64,000 nt of DNA from Alkalihalobacillus pseudalcaliphilus (lineage in GTDB: Bacteria; Bacillota; Bacilli; Bacillales; Bacillaceae_D): positions 16,167 through 80,166 of the forward strand of contig NZ_JAQQWS010000013.1 in NCBI RefSeq assembly GCF_028610675.1, read 5' to 3'. A program made the position numbers and the translations under genes. The notes under the pieces are model-generated. The model saw only the letters and a list, made by a program, of their open reading frames with translations. It was not told the DNA's origin and did not search any database. Below, piece by piece: positions 17,066-25,859 of this stretch. Position 1 is the first letter of the stretch. Every line of letters starts with the position of its first letter.

Positions 17066-17923
17066 ATGAAGGTCTTATTAAAAAATGGAGAAAGTATTTT
17101 TTATGAAAAGAGGGAAGGTGGAGACCTTATTCTTCTATTAATACATGGGAATATGGCTTCATCGGTCCAATGGGATTTGTTAATAGAACATATGGATTCA
17201 AAGTATACAGTGTATGCGATTGATCTACGAGGTTATGGTCAATCGAGTTACCAGCAGCCAATCAATTCCATAAGAGATTTTGCAGATGATATAAAGCTAT
17301 TTGCTGAACAGTTAGATATAAAGAAAGCAGATGTAATTGGTTGGTCAAACGGAGGTGGAGTTGCTATGCAGTTTGCAGCGACATATCCAGATTATGTGAA
17401 CAAATTAATCTTGCTTGCCTCGATGTCTACACGAGGTTATCCAGCTCTAGACGAAAAAAATAACAGAGTCCATTCAAGAGAGGCTATCAACAACACTCCT
17501 AGTATAAGAATGCTGTTGGACGCTCAAGAAAACGAAAATACTGAATTATTTAAGGGTGCAATGAATCATCTTCTTTACTCAGTAAATAAACCAAGTGAAA
17601 AAAGGTATGAAAAATACCTAAGAAGTGCGATTCAACAACGTAATATTGCCGATGCCGCTCATGCTGCGAATATATTTAACATTAGTGCACAATCAAATGG
17701 TTTAGTTGAGGGGACTGGTGAAATTAAACACATCAATATGCCTATTCTGATCATTTGGGGCTTGAATGATCAATTAACTTCCCAACAAATGACACTTGAG
17801 ATTATAAAGGATTTAACTTTAGCCGGTAAACCATTTAAATATGTCCCCATTAATGCTGGTCATGCCCTGTTAGTCGATAATCTTAACGCCGTTCTCGATG
17901 AGATCAATAATTTTTTAAGGTAA
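17066..17923 (+). CDS. Alpha/beta hydrolase
   Basis: A 285-residue alpha/beta-hydrolase fold enzyme: oxyanion-loop motif LIHGNMASSVQWD, nucleophile elbow GWSNGGG with the catalytic Ser, an acid in IWGLNDQLTSQQM and the catalytic His in NAGHALLVDN. The ATG at 17066 is chosen because AAAGGAG lies six bases upstream of GTGCTT. Its substrate cannot be predicted; family members include esterases, haloperoxidase-like proteins and C-C hydrolases. Probably co-transcribed with the EcsB-like gene. Confidence 0.87.
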   Translation: MKVLLKNGESIFYEKREGGDLILLLIHGNMASSVQWDLLIEHMDSKYTVYAIDLRGYGQSSYQQPINSIRDFADDIKLFAEQLDIKKADVIGWSNGGGVAMQFAATYPDYVNKLILLASMSTRGYPALDEKNNRVHSREAINNTPSIRMLLDAQENENTELFKGAMNHLLYSVNKPSEKRYEKYLRSAIQQRNIADAAHAANIFNISAQSNGLVEGTGEIKHINMPILIIWGLNDQLTSQQMTLEIIKDLTLAGKPFKYVPINAGHALLVDNLNAVLDEINNFLR

Positions 17924-17987
17924 TTTATGAATGACTCAATGTTACCTCTATTAAAGAATGATTAACTTACTCTTCTAAATAGAAGTA

Positions 17988-18030
17988 AAAAAGTGATACC
18001 TATTATCATGACTAATAGGTATCACTTTTT
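17988..18030. terminator. Bidirectional terminator after the hydrolase gene
   Basis: AAAAAGTGATACCTATTA and TAATAGGTATCACTTTTT form an 18-base-pair perfect stem with A/T-rich flanks, able to terminate in both directions. Confidence 0.85.
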
Positions 18031-18045
18031 GTTTTTATGACTTTT

Positions 18046-18408
18046 CTAATAAACAACCGCCACTTTCCTGGAACAACATTTTCTTTCATCTTTCACGACT
18101 GTACAGCACCAACCAATAAATTCTTCTGTTTCCTTAATAAATATCCCTAGTTTTAATAAATGAACATCTATGTTTGATGTAGTTACAACGGAATCAAGAA
18201 ACGCTTTATTGGCTAGTATTTCTTAGTTAGTAACCCAATCAACCCTCTGTTCTTTTGTTAATTTCCAGTCTGGCAAAAAATTAAAAATTTCTGGTTGATT
18301 TGATATTCTTGTTGTACTGTTCAGCAACCCCATCTTATTGACTAAATACCTCAAAGCCTGCTTTTGATAGAATCCTAACGCTTGATGGCTAAGCGTATCG
18401 ACCTTCAT
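18046..18408 (-). pseudogene. GNAT acetyltransferase pseudogene
   Basis: One frame reads PEIFNFLPDWKLTKEQRVDW VTN, a TAA stop, then EILANKAFLDSVV and LGIFIKETEEFIGWCC before ending. FLPDWKLT and LGIFIKETEEFIGWCC are consecutive parts of a known type of GNAT acetyltransferase. The internal stop and loss of the acetyl-CoA-binding half show it is dead. The upstream part (KVDTLSHQALGFYQK) resembles a GNAT C-terminus, so the scrap may be rearranged. Confidence 0.6.
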
Positions 18409-18688
18409 CGTCTTACAACCTAGCTCGGCCCAAGACGTTCAGTTTCCTTAGGAAGATAAAGTAACCGATCAAAAGAAGCTATTCAACGAAGCTTTATTCG
18501 ACATTATCAATCATTAATTTCCAAAGCCATTCCATTATACGCCATCATGATAAAATGGGATTCAAATGTCTTATTCAAGTAGTATGCAAAGCTGCACATG
18601 ATATTGAAGTAGATTAGTTTTAAATAAATTGAATCTTTCGCTTGTTTAATACGTATATAACCAGAGAGTATTTAAAAGGGGCGCTTAG

Positions 18689-19993
18689 ATGCAGATTAAA
18701 GACAATTCAAAAATAGAAATTATTGTAAACGAAAGAGCAAGTATATTGGAACCGTTCAACGTACAAATTAAAACTCGCCATCCAGAAACAAAGTTTGAGA
18801 TAGCTTTAGAAACAAAAGATGACGATAACAAGGAGTTTAAATCAAAGGCTGTATTTAAAAGTGATAAGACTGGTTTAATTAATTTAGAAACAAATGGACC
18901 AATCAGTGGTGATTATGAATCCATTGATAATCTAGGGATGATATGGTCCATGTCTTATGCTGGTAAGAAAAATCGCATGTTTAATAAACAATCATCGAAA
19001 CCTATAAAATTCGAATTAAAACTTCAGGACCTTGATGGCCATATTTTAGCTAGTAAATCATTTGAAAGGTATTTTTTTAGTGAAAAAATAATAAAGAAAG
19101 ACTTTAAACATGACTTTTTGGGCACTGGATTTTATCCTGAAAATGAAAAGGAATTACCAGGAGTAATTATTTTAGGAGGCTCAGATGCTTCTGTTCATGA
19201 ATCTGCGGCTGCGTTATTAGCTTCTAAAGGATATTTTGTTTTAGCTCTAGCCTACTTTGGGAAAGAGGGCTTACCAAAAGGCATTCAAAATATACCGCTT
19301 GAATATGTAGATAATGCGTTCGTATTTTTGGAGAACCAACCTAATGTTAATAAGGAGAAACTAGCTATAATTGGTCATTCTAGAGGAGCAGAACTTGCTC
19401 TTTTATATGCCTCTAAATTTCCTAAGTTAAAGGCAGTAATTGCATCTGCACCAAGTTCGATTATTTTTTCTGGCATAGATAACTTTCAACCTACATCTAA
19501 TCCAGCTTGGACATATAAAGGTGTCCCCTTTCCCTATTACCCTATAAAAAGTGGGTTTAAAGATACTTTTACCATTTTTAAACATTTAATCCTTAGAAAG
19601 CCTTATTCAAATATAGAAGGTATGAAGAATAATCTAAATGATAATGAGAAGATAAAACTTTACTCTATTCCTGTTCAAGAAATTAAATCACCTATTATGG
19701 TATTAGCTGGTACAGATGATCATGTTCAACCCGTTGAAATATTTATAGAAAGAATGAAATTAGATTTAAAAAACCATGAATATAGGAAAACAAATAAGTT
19801 TATTATTCACCAAGGAGCAGGACATTTTTCGGCCTTCCCAAGTAATTTACCAAACCTTCCACAAACTACGGAGGAAGGCAATGCTTTACTAACTTTTAGT
19901 TTTGGAGGCACTAAAAAAGTGAATGCAAGTGTCGCAGTTCAATCATGGCAAGAGGTAATTACATTTTTAGGTGATCACCTTCTGAAAGATTAA
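18689..19993 (+). CDS. Acyl-CoA thioester hydrolase / BAAT-family hydrolase
   Basis: A 434-residue two-domain protein: an N-terminal beta-sandwich (Bile_Hydr_Trans-like, residues ~10-135) and a C-terminal alpha/beta hydrolase (BAAT_C). Motifs are IILGGSDASVHESAAALLAS, the nucleophile elbow GHSRGAEL with a Ser nucleophile, an acid in VLAGTDDHVQPVE and His in HQGAGHFSAFP. Family members hydrolyse acyl-CoA thioesters or transfer the acyl group to amino acids. It converges on the acylated-peptide locus (terminators between them), so a link to acyl supply is possible but unproven. ATG start after AAAAGGGG. Confidence 0.82.
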   Translation: MQIKDNSKIEIIVNERASILEPFNVQIKTRHPETKFEIALETKDDDNKEFKSKAVFKSDKTGLINLETNGPISGDYESIDNLGMIWSMSYAGKKNRMFNKQSSKPIKFELKLQDLDGHILASKSFERYFFSEKIIKKDFKHDFLGTGFYPENEKELPGVIILGGSDASVHESAAALLASKGYFVLALAYFGKEGLPKGIQNIPLEYVDNAFVFLENQPNVNKEKLAIIGHSRGAELALLYASKFPKLKAVIASAPSSIIFSGIDNFQPTSNPAWTYKGVPFPYYPIKSGFKDTFTIFKHLILRKPYSNIEGMKNNLNDNEKIKLYSIPVQEIKSPIMVLAGTDDHVQPVEIFIERMKLDLKNHEYRKTNKFIIHQGAGHFSAFPSNLPNLPQTTEEGNALLTFSFGGTKKVNASVAVQSWQEVITFLGDHLLKD

Positions 19994-20017
19994 ATAAACA
20001 TATCCTGTAAACTAGCA

Positions 20018-20046
20018 AGAGGGTTCTTAAAATAAAGAACTCTCTT
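20018..20046 (+). terminator. Terminator of the BAAT-family gene
   Basis: AGAGGGTTCTT pairs with AAGAACTCTCT and is followed by TTCTT, 25 bases after the stop codon. Confidence 0.65.
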
Positions 20047-20200
20047 TCTTATGTTACAAACGAGGCAATTTGGTTTAATAATCATGACCAAAAGATATTC
20101 TCACCACTAGTAATGATGACATCGAAACACGTAATTTATGTTTAAAAACTTTGTTAATTCATATTAAAACGGACCATTTACTTTCTAATTACTGATATAA

Positions 20201-20240
20201 AAAAAAGAGGTTCATTATCCAGTTTTAGGAAGACCTCTTT
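20201..20240 (-). terminator. Terminator at the end of the acylated-peptide operon
   Basis: On the minus strand AAAGAGGT and ACCTCTTT flank a loop containing the stop codon of the last gene, followed by eight T. It closes the ~9.5-kb operon. Confidence 0.65.
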
Positions 20241-20631
20241 CTAATTCAAAGATATTAAATTCAAAATCACGATTGAATACATCGAATAACCCCTCTAGCT
20301 CATGTTTAAAGAAATAATCGTATTTAAATTTTTGATATAAATAATGAGATGTAATGAATATATCTTCTTTTTCTATGTTAGAGAACGAATTAATATTATC
20401 TTTTATCAACTTACAATAATGCTCAATACCTTGATATCGAGACTTTGTTTCAAGGTGACATATCACAAAAAATATATACATATTTAAGAATTTCTTTGTT
20501 ACTAAACTCGTTTTTCTTCTTTCTTGTATAATTAATTGATAAAGAATTTCCGTTTTTTCTTCCTCATTACAAGTAACTAAACTCGACTTAATATCAGCAA
20601 ATGACATATATGGTTTCTCATTTACCACCAT
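20215..20631 (-). CDS. Unknown protein at the end of the acylated-peptide operon
   Basis: A 138-residue helix-rich soluble protein with no signal peptide or cysteine-pair motif. It starts directly after the ketoreductase stop (TAA ATG) and is therefore translated with it. I do not recognise the family. Position suggests an accessory role such as scaffold, immunity or partner of the reductase. Composition (AT-rich, Ile/Lys/Phe-rich) matches the rest of the operon, so it belongs to the locus rather than the flank. Confidence 0.75.
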   Translation of the reverse strand: MVVNEKPYMSFADIKSSLVTCNEEEKTEILYQLIIQERRKTSLVTKKFLNMYIFFVICHLETKSRYQGIEHYCKLIKDNINSFSNIEKEDIFITSHYLYQKFKYDYFFKHELEGLFDVFNRDFEFNIFELERGLPKTG

Positions 20632-21342
20632 TTATAATTTTAAACCGCCATCAACTACTAGTGCTTGTCCAGTAATATATGAAGATTGTTCACCAATTAA
20701 AAAATCTATAACACCTGTTAAATCATTAATATGACCAAACCTTTTTAATATGATGTTTTCTGATAAGTTTCCTTCATCTAAATCCTTAGTCAAATCCGTT
20801 TTAATAAAACCCGGACAAACTGCATTTACTCTGATGTTATATTCCCCTAGTTCTCTTGATAAAGATTTTGTGAATCCTATAATACCTGCTTTAGATGCAG
20901 AATAATTGGTCTGACCAACTATACCCATCATGCCAGAAATGGAAGAAATATTAATGATGATACCTTCTTTTTGCTTTATCATTACTTTTGCTACATGTTT
21001 AGAATAATTAAACGTTCCATTCATATTAGTTTCAATAACGTCATTCCAACTTTTTTTATTCATGAATAGTAAAGAGCGATCGTTTTTTATACCTGCGTTG
21101 TTTATTAAACAATCAATCCTCCCATGTGCCTTTACAATTTTCGCTACTAACTCATTGGCTAATTTATAATCTCTAACATCAGCTTGATGTGGAATAACAT
21201 TAATAAACTGTTCTTTTAGTTTTTTTGCTTCTTCTTCATTACCCATAAATGTGAAATGAACCGTGTGACCTGCATTAGCTAAAAATTCGACTATACCTCT
21301 ACCGATGCCCCTTGTACCACCTGTTACTAATATCGTTTTCAT
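20632..21342 (-). CDS. 3-oxoacyl-ACP reductase-like ketoreductase (SDR, FabG type)
   Basis: A 236-residue short-chain dehydrogenase: nucleotide-binding GGTRGIGRGI (residues 8-17), LINNAGIKND, catalytic Ser in INISSISGMMG, YSASKAG with catalytic Tyr and Lys, and C-terminal ITGQALVVDGG. It would reduce the 3-keto group of the growing ACP-bound acyl chain with NADPH. Its ATG overlaps the preceding stop (ATGA). An enoyl reductase is absent from the operon, so saturation, if needed, must come from housekeeping FabI or not happen at all. Confidence 0.92.
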   Translation of the reverse strand: MKTILVTGGTRGIGRGIVEFLANAGHTVHFTFMGNEEEAKKLKEQFINVIPHQADVRDYKLANELVAKIVKAHGRIDCLINNAGIKNDRSLLFMNKKSWNDVIETNMNGTFNYSKHVAKVMIKQKEGIIINISSISGMMGIVGQTNYSASKAGIIGFTKSLSRELGEYNIRVNAVCPGFIKTDLTKDLDEGNLSENIILKRFGHINDLTGVIDFLIGEQSSYITGQALVVDGGLKL

Positions 21343-22298
21343 TCTTTCACTCCCTTATATACGGCCATAAGCCCTTTATTACCTATTTGATTTGCATCAA
21401 GAACTATATGATTTCCTTGTTTTTTTAAAGCCAACATTGCCTTAATAAGACTAGAGACAGACAGTGTATTCCCAAAGACGCTATAAGTATTAGAGGTTTC
21501 TCTAGCGTAATCATTAAGTATACTTGGTGAGCAAGTATCTAGAAAATTACCAGACCCATAAAAAGCATGCTCAAAGGTTTTACCACTTAATACTTTGTTG
21601 ATTTTAGTAAAATAATCCTTTTCATTAATTTTATAATCCTGCCAAGTATCTAGTACCTCTAAATAACCATAATTCGAGTTGATTTCTTCACGTGACAACA
21701 CAAAACTAACTGAAGATTCTGATATTATATTGAACTTTTTATCAATATTGTTCTCTAATATTGGTCCTTTCGTTTCATCGGCACCAATTACAATAGCATA
21801 GTCAATTACATGATTATTTAAATACATACTCGCGGCCTCAATAGCGTCTAAAGATGATGTAACACCATTTTGTAACAATAGATTAATGCCCTTAATACCA
21901 AAGACAATAGAAACCCAACCAGGAATATTATTCAAAACGGTATTAGTAAATTTTTTGGGGCTTACGAAATCAGCTCCTTGCTCATAAGCAACATCTAAAA
22001 ACTCATATACTTCGTTTAAATAACCGATTGAATTCCCTACGAATACGCCTACTCTTTCCTTATCCCAAGCACGATAATCACCAGCATAATCTTGTAAAGC
22101 TAACCAAGTTGAAGATAAAGCCATTTTTGTCGTTTTACTTATATGTTTAATACCCTTATATTTGAAATATTTACTTGGTTCAAAATCAGCGACATTGTAA
22201 GTCTCTATGTTCCCCTGAATCCAGGATTGATAGACTTGATTTATTTCATTTCCCCATGGCGTGACACACCCAATACCCTGTATTGACACTTTACTCAT
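21339..22298 (-). CDS. Ketosynthase-like protein without active-site residues (chain-length-factor-like)
   Basis: A 319-residue thiolase-fold relative of beta-ketoacyl synthases, shorter than the usual ~400. Where active enzymes have ACxSG the sequence is NGVTSSLDAIEAA (residues 144-156), so the Cys is missing; the HGTGT region reads AFYGSGN and the LGH region reads VFGNTLS, so both His residues are also lost. It follows an intact ketosynthase by 20 bases. This pairing is the layout of type II polyketide KS-alpha/KS-beta heterodimers, in which the inactive partner sets chain length. That role is inferred. Confidence 0.82.
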   Translation of the reverse strand: MSKVSIQGIGCVTPWGNEINQVYQSWIQGNIETYNVADFEPSKYFKYKGIKHISKTTKMALSSTWLALQDYAGDYRAWDKERVGVFVGNSIGYLNEVYEFLDVAYEQGADFVSPKKFTNTVLNNIPGWVSIVFGIKGINLLLQNGVTSSLDAIEAASMYLNNHVIDYAIVIGADETKGPILENNIDKKFNIISESSVSFVLSREEINSNYGYLEVLDTWQDYKINEKDYFTKINKVLSGKTFEHAFYGSGNFLDTCSPSILNDYARETSNTYSVFGNTLSVSSLIKAMLALKKQGNHIVLDANQIGNKGLMAVYKGVKE

Positions 22299-22318
22299 TT
22301 ATTATCCTCCAACATTTC

Positions 22319-23512
22319 TTAATTTATTTTTTGAAATACAACCGATGCATTCATTCCTCCAAATGCTGATGAATTATTTAAAGCTATATTAATTGGAAAC
22401 TCTCTTTTCGTATTTTCGATACAGTCGATCGACAGTTCTGGATCAAGTTCATTGAAATTTATGGTTGGAGGAGCAACTTGGTCCCTGATAGCGAGACAAC
22501 ATACAATACTTTCAATTGCACTTGCTGCACCCATTGAATGCCCTAACATGGACTTTATCGAACTCACCGGTGTCCTGGAACCGAATACTTCATTAATAGC
22601 TTTCCCCTCTGCTTTATCATTTGCAGCGGTACCTGTTCCATGAGCACTGATATAACTAACATCTTCAGGTTTTATGTTGGCAGAATGTATAGCCATATTC
22701 ATACAACTAATAAGGCCCTCACCTTCAGGATGTGGTGCTGTAATATGGTGAGCATCTGTACTTACTCCATAACCAGCAACTTCTGCATAAATCTTGGCAT
22801 TTCTTCTCATAGCATGTTCGTAATCTTCTAAAAGTAAGCACCCAGCTCCCTCTGCTACCATCATACCTCTCCTATTTTTATCAAATGGGCTACAAACCTG
22901 TGGGGCTATCGCATTTAATCGATGAAATCCATAATAAGCTACTGTAGAAAAAGGATCCACCCCAGCAGCAAAAGCTACGTTGGTCTTCCCGTTTCTTATA
23001 CTCTCAAAAGCATTAATCAAAGCATAATTTCCTGATGCACATGCATTTCCAATTAAGCTTGCTTTTCCTTCCAGTTTAAATTCACTCGTTGCGTTAGATA
23101 AAATCGTTTGTAGATTATTTTGTTCTCTAAGATCGTCGCTTGGGTGTTTATTTTCCTTACTTAATAAATGTGTCTCCTGTGATGATACTTCTCCCATAGT
23201 AGTGCCGACTACAAGTGCTGCATCTTTATAAATCTCATAGTTAATATCAGAATCTTCAATACTCCTCCTCATAGCAGCAATTAATAACTGAGAACCCCTT
23301 CCTATCTTAAATGCATCATTGGTTTTCACATACTTCTCCGGGTTGAAACTCTGAACCTGTCCACCGTTTCTCGAAGTTAATAGCGTAATATTATTCCCCT
23401 TTATGTTCGATATACCACTAACACCTTTTTGACAATTGTCCCAAAATTCCTCGAGCTTTTCTCCAATAGACGAAATAACCCCTAATCCAGTAATAACAAC
23501 TCTCCTACTCAT
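22319..23512 (-). CDS. Beta-ketoacyl-ACP synthase (FabF/KS-alpha-like)
   Basis: A 397-residue elongating ketosynthase with the complete triad: Cys158 in GNACASGN, His291 in SAHGTGTAANDKAE and His325 in MLGHSMGAASAIE. The N-terminal RRVVITGLGVIS is FabF-like. It would condense malonyl-ACP with the acyl chain in the dedicated fatty-acid line. It probably dimerises with the following inactive KS-like protein. ATG start after GGAGG; the gene lies 12 bases after the dehydratase gene. Confidence 0.94.
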   Translation of the reverse strand: MSRRVVITGLGVISSIGEKLEEFWDNCQKGVSGISNIKGNNITLLTSRNGGQVQSFNPEKYVKTNDAFKIGRGSQLLIAAMRRSIEDSDINYEIYKDAALVVGTTMGEVSSQETHLLSKENKHPSDDLREQNNLQTILSNATSEFKLEGKASLIGNACASGNYALINAFESIRNGKTNVAFAAGVDPFSTVAYYGFHRLNAIAPQVCSPFDKNRRGMMVAEGAGCLLLEDYEHAMRRNAKIYAEVAGYGVSTDAHHITAPHPEGEGLISCMNMAIHSANIKPEDVSYISAHGTGTAANDKAEGKAINEVFGSRTPVSSIKSMLGHSMGAASAIESIVCCLAIRDQVAPPTINFNELDPELSIDCIENTKREFPINIALNNSSAFGGMNASVVFQKIN

Positions 23513-23524
23513 AAAATTCCTCCA

Positions 23525-23983
23525 TTACTCTTCATCAATCTTTTTTAAAACAAAAGTCAATTCTCCCTTTGCAACAACCTTTCCATCTAACTTAACTACT
23601 GCTTCTGCAAAGGCTGAGTGTGATACTTTTTTAATTAGACGGATTGAACAGTATAGCCTTACATCAGGTGTAACTACACGCTTAAATTTAAAGTCTGAAT
23701 GATATAAAAGCGGAATCGTATCACTTTCAATTTCACTTCCTAAATGTTGCAATAACAGGATGGCACTTTGCGCTGAGAATTCAATTATGAAAACACCTGG
23801 AAATATTTTTTTGTCAGGAAAATGCCCCTTAAAATAATATTCTTGACTTAGTACATCTTTAAACGTAGTAATTTCACTACCTGTAATATCCGAAACACCA
23901 TCTACAAAAATCATCGGGTCGCTATGTGGTAACAAAGCATCAATTTCCGTTTTGGATAATCCCAGTAATTCAGATCTCTCCAT
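23525..23983 (-). CDS. FabZ-like 3-hydroxyacyl-ACP dehydratase
   Basis: A 152-residue hot-dog-fold protein. The FabZ signature appears as DVLSQEYYFKGHFPDKKIFPGVFIIEFSAQ broken here only by small changes: catalytic His54 in GHFP and Glu68 in IIEFSAQ. N-terminal LLPHSDPMIFVDGV matches FabZ LLPHRxPFLLVDRV. It would dehydrate 3-hydroxyacyl-ACP to 2-enoyl-ACP. The gene overlaps the ACP gene by 14 bases, so they are coupled. Confidence 0.9.
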   Translation of the reverse strand: MERSELLGLSKTEIDALLPHSDPMIFVDGVSDITGSEITTFKDVLSQEYYFKGHFPDKKIFPGVFIIEFSAQSAILLLQHLGSEIESDTIPLLYHSDFKFKRVVTPDVRLYCSIRLIKKVSHSAFAEAVVKLDGKVVAKGELTFVLKKIDEE

Positions 23984-24230
23984 AAGCTAAGCCTTCCAGG
24001 ACCTCAATAATATTACTAACACTAGTAAAATCAACTAACTTATCTTCTGGAATCTTCACTTTGAACTCTTTCTCTATCGCAACTAATAATTCTAATAGGG
24101 ACATGGAATCCGCATCCAAATCTTCTACTAGGTCCTCACACTCTTCTACCTCTTCAACCTCAACTTCTAGAACATCCGCAATGATTTCATTCAACTTCTT
24201 TACATTTACAACCTTATCTTTTAGAATCAC
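23970..24230 (-). CDS. Acyl carrier protein
   Basis: An 86-residue, very acidic four-helix carrier protein. The phosphopantetheine site is Ser42 in LDADSMSLLELL, and IEKEFKVKIPEDKL is the usual third-helix region. GTG start at 24230 overlaps the transferase stop (GTGA) with GAGGAGG seven bases upstream. It carries the acyl chain among the KS, KR and DH enzymes and probably donates it to the LpxL-like acyltransferase. Confidence 0.94.
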   Translation of the reverse strand: MILKDKVVNVKKLNEIIADVLEVEVEEVEECEDLVEDLDADSMSLLELLVAIEKEFKVKIPEDKLVDFTSVSNIIEVLEGLAYGEI

Positions 24231-24616
24231 TTAACTTCCTCCTCTAATTTTAATGTTAATGATGCGATACATAAATCTGGTGATTGGAAAACTTCTATAC
24301 TACATGTTTTATTACTAAGGAAAGTACTATTTTCTAAACTTAAATTAAAAACACCATTCCTTATATGCACATTTATTTTTTTCAAATCTTTTAACTTCAT
24401 ATAACCATTTGATGCTTTAATAAAAGATTCCTTAATAGCAATGTAAGCTGAAAGTAAATCAATTTTATTATTGCAGTCCTCTAAACAATAAATCTCTTCC
24501 TCAGTTAACCAGCGTAATAAATATTCTTCATAATAATTACTATTAAATACTTTTACGATAGTCACTTTCTCTATGATATCAATCCCCATACCATAAATGA
24601 CTGCTGAATTATTCAT
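24227..24616 (-). CDS. 4'-Phosphopantetheinyl transferase (AcpS-like)
   Basis: A 129-residue AcpS-type transferase: GMGIDIIE near the start carries the Mg-binding Asp, FNSNYYEEYLLRWLTEEEI corresponds to the FTxxE region, and AYIAIKESFIKASNG carries the (W/A)xxKE Lys-Glu pair. The ATG at 24616 has AAGGAG eight bases upstream and is preferred over an upstream TTG. It activates the neighbouring ACP. A dedicated transferase indicates that the ACP of this locus is not served by the housekeeping AcpS. Confidence 0.87.
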   Translation of the reverse strand: MNNSAVIYGMGIDIIEKVTIVKVFNSNYYEEYLLRWLTEEEIYCLEDCNNKIDLLSAYIAIKESFIKASNGYMKLKDLKKINVHIRNGVFNLSLENSTFLSNKTCSIEVFQSPDLCIASLTLKLEEEVK

Positions 24617-24629
24617 CTCTCTAATCTCC

Positions 24630-25859
24630 TTATGCACTACTATTCTCAAGATGGAGTTCTTTTTCTGTATTCAATGATGGGATTATAATTAAGCAAATGA
24701 CCCCAACAGCTATTAAATAAGAAGAAATAACAAATCCGATGTTTATCACACCCAACTTCTCAATTAACAATCCGATTAATAAATAACCAGGGACACTTGC
24801 AGCCGTAATAATAATATTGTAAACACTAAACACTCTTGCCAAATAATTCCGATCCACATTAGTTTGTAAATAGCTCACCATAAAAATGTTTAAAATACCT
24901 TGAGATAATCCTCCCACAACTAACAGTAGCTGCAATACAATGAATGGTAATTCTAACGAGAAGCAAAAGATAACAACACCAAAGGTAAATAACGAAAACA
25001 AGAAGCCATATTTTTTATCTATCTTTTTGTAAAGGATTGGGCTAACTATTGAACCAATTAATATCCCGATGAATGTAGGGGTAGCAACCATATATAAACT
25101 ATTGGCCCCTTCTCCAATGATTTCGTGTAGATAGCTTATTAAATAAACATCAATAGAAGCTCCAACTATCCAACCTAGACCAAACACTATGAATAGTCTG
25201 AAAATCTTATTATTTGCTTTGATATACTGTAACCCTTCTTTAGTTGATTCTGATAAAGACTTTCTCGGTGTCAATTCGTCTCTTTTTTTCTCAACATAAG
25301 GTTTAATTCTTGATATAAGAATTAATGAACCTAAGTAGAACAATGACGCAAATAGGATTTTAGAATAATCGGTTAAATTAAATATGAATAATAATGCTGC
25401 AAAGCCATAAGCAATCAGTTTTGAAATCATATTAATCATTCTAAAGAAACCATTCGCCTTAGGAATCTCTTCGACGCTTAATATATTTGGTATTAAGGTA
25501 GAGCTCGCTGTACTAAAGAAAATATTGATAAAGGTTATTAAGAAAATGAAAGAAAAGATTAACAACAAAGATTCAATAAAATAAAAACTCATTATGAAAA
25601 ATAGAAACACAGTTATAATTCTTAGTAAATTAGAATACATCATAATTTTTTGTAAGTTTTTATTTTCAACAAAAGCACCCGCATGAAGACCAAACAATAC
25701 GACAGGCAGGGCTGAACACACTAGGAATACTGATGTTCCAATCCCTCCAACTCCCACTTGTTGCAACAAGGTCAACAGTATAACAAACAGAATCGCATCC
25801 CCAAAAGAGCTAAAAAACGTTGATGAAAATAACAACATAAATTTTTTGTTTCTTACCAT
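24630..25859 (-). CDS. MFS exporter
   Basis: A 409-residue major-facilitator protein with about 12 membrane segments. It resembles the MFS_3/EntS and macrolide-efflux (MefA-like) group, with FSSTFFSSFGDAILFVILLT at the N-terminus and a loop KPYVEKKRDELTPRKSLSES between halves. Its ATG overlaps the stop of the acyltransferase gene (TAATG), so it belongs to the operon. Most likely it exports the mature acylated peptide and provides self-protection. Confidence 0.88.
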   Translation of the reverse strand: MVRNKKFMLLFSSTFFSSFGDAILFVILLTLLQQVGVGGIGTSVFLVCSALPVVLFGLHAGAFVENKNLQKIMMYSNLLRIITVFLFFIMSFYFIESLLLIFSFIFLITFINIFFSTASSTLIPNILSVEEIPKANGFFRMINMISKLIAYGFAALLFIFNLTDYSKILFASLFYLGSLILISRIKPYVEKKRDELTPRKSLSESTKEGLQYIKANNKIFRLFIVFGLGWIVGASIDVYLISYLHEIIGEGANSLYMVATPTFIGILIGSIVSPILYKKIDKKYGFLFSLFTFGVVIFCFSLELPFIVLQLLLVVGGLSQGILNIFMVSYLQTNVDRNYLARVFSVYNIIITAASVPGYLLIGLLIEKLGVINIGFVISSYLIAVGVICLIIIPSLNTEKELHLENSSA

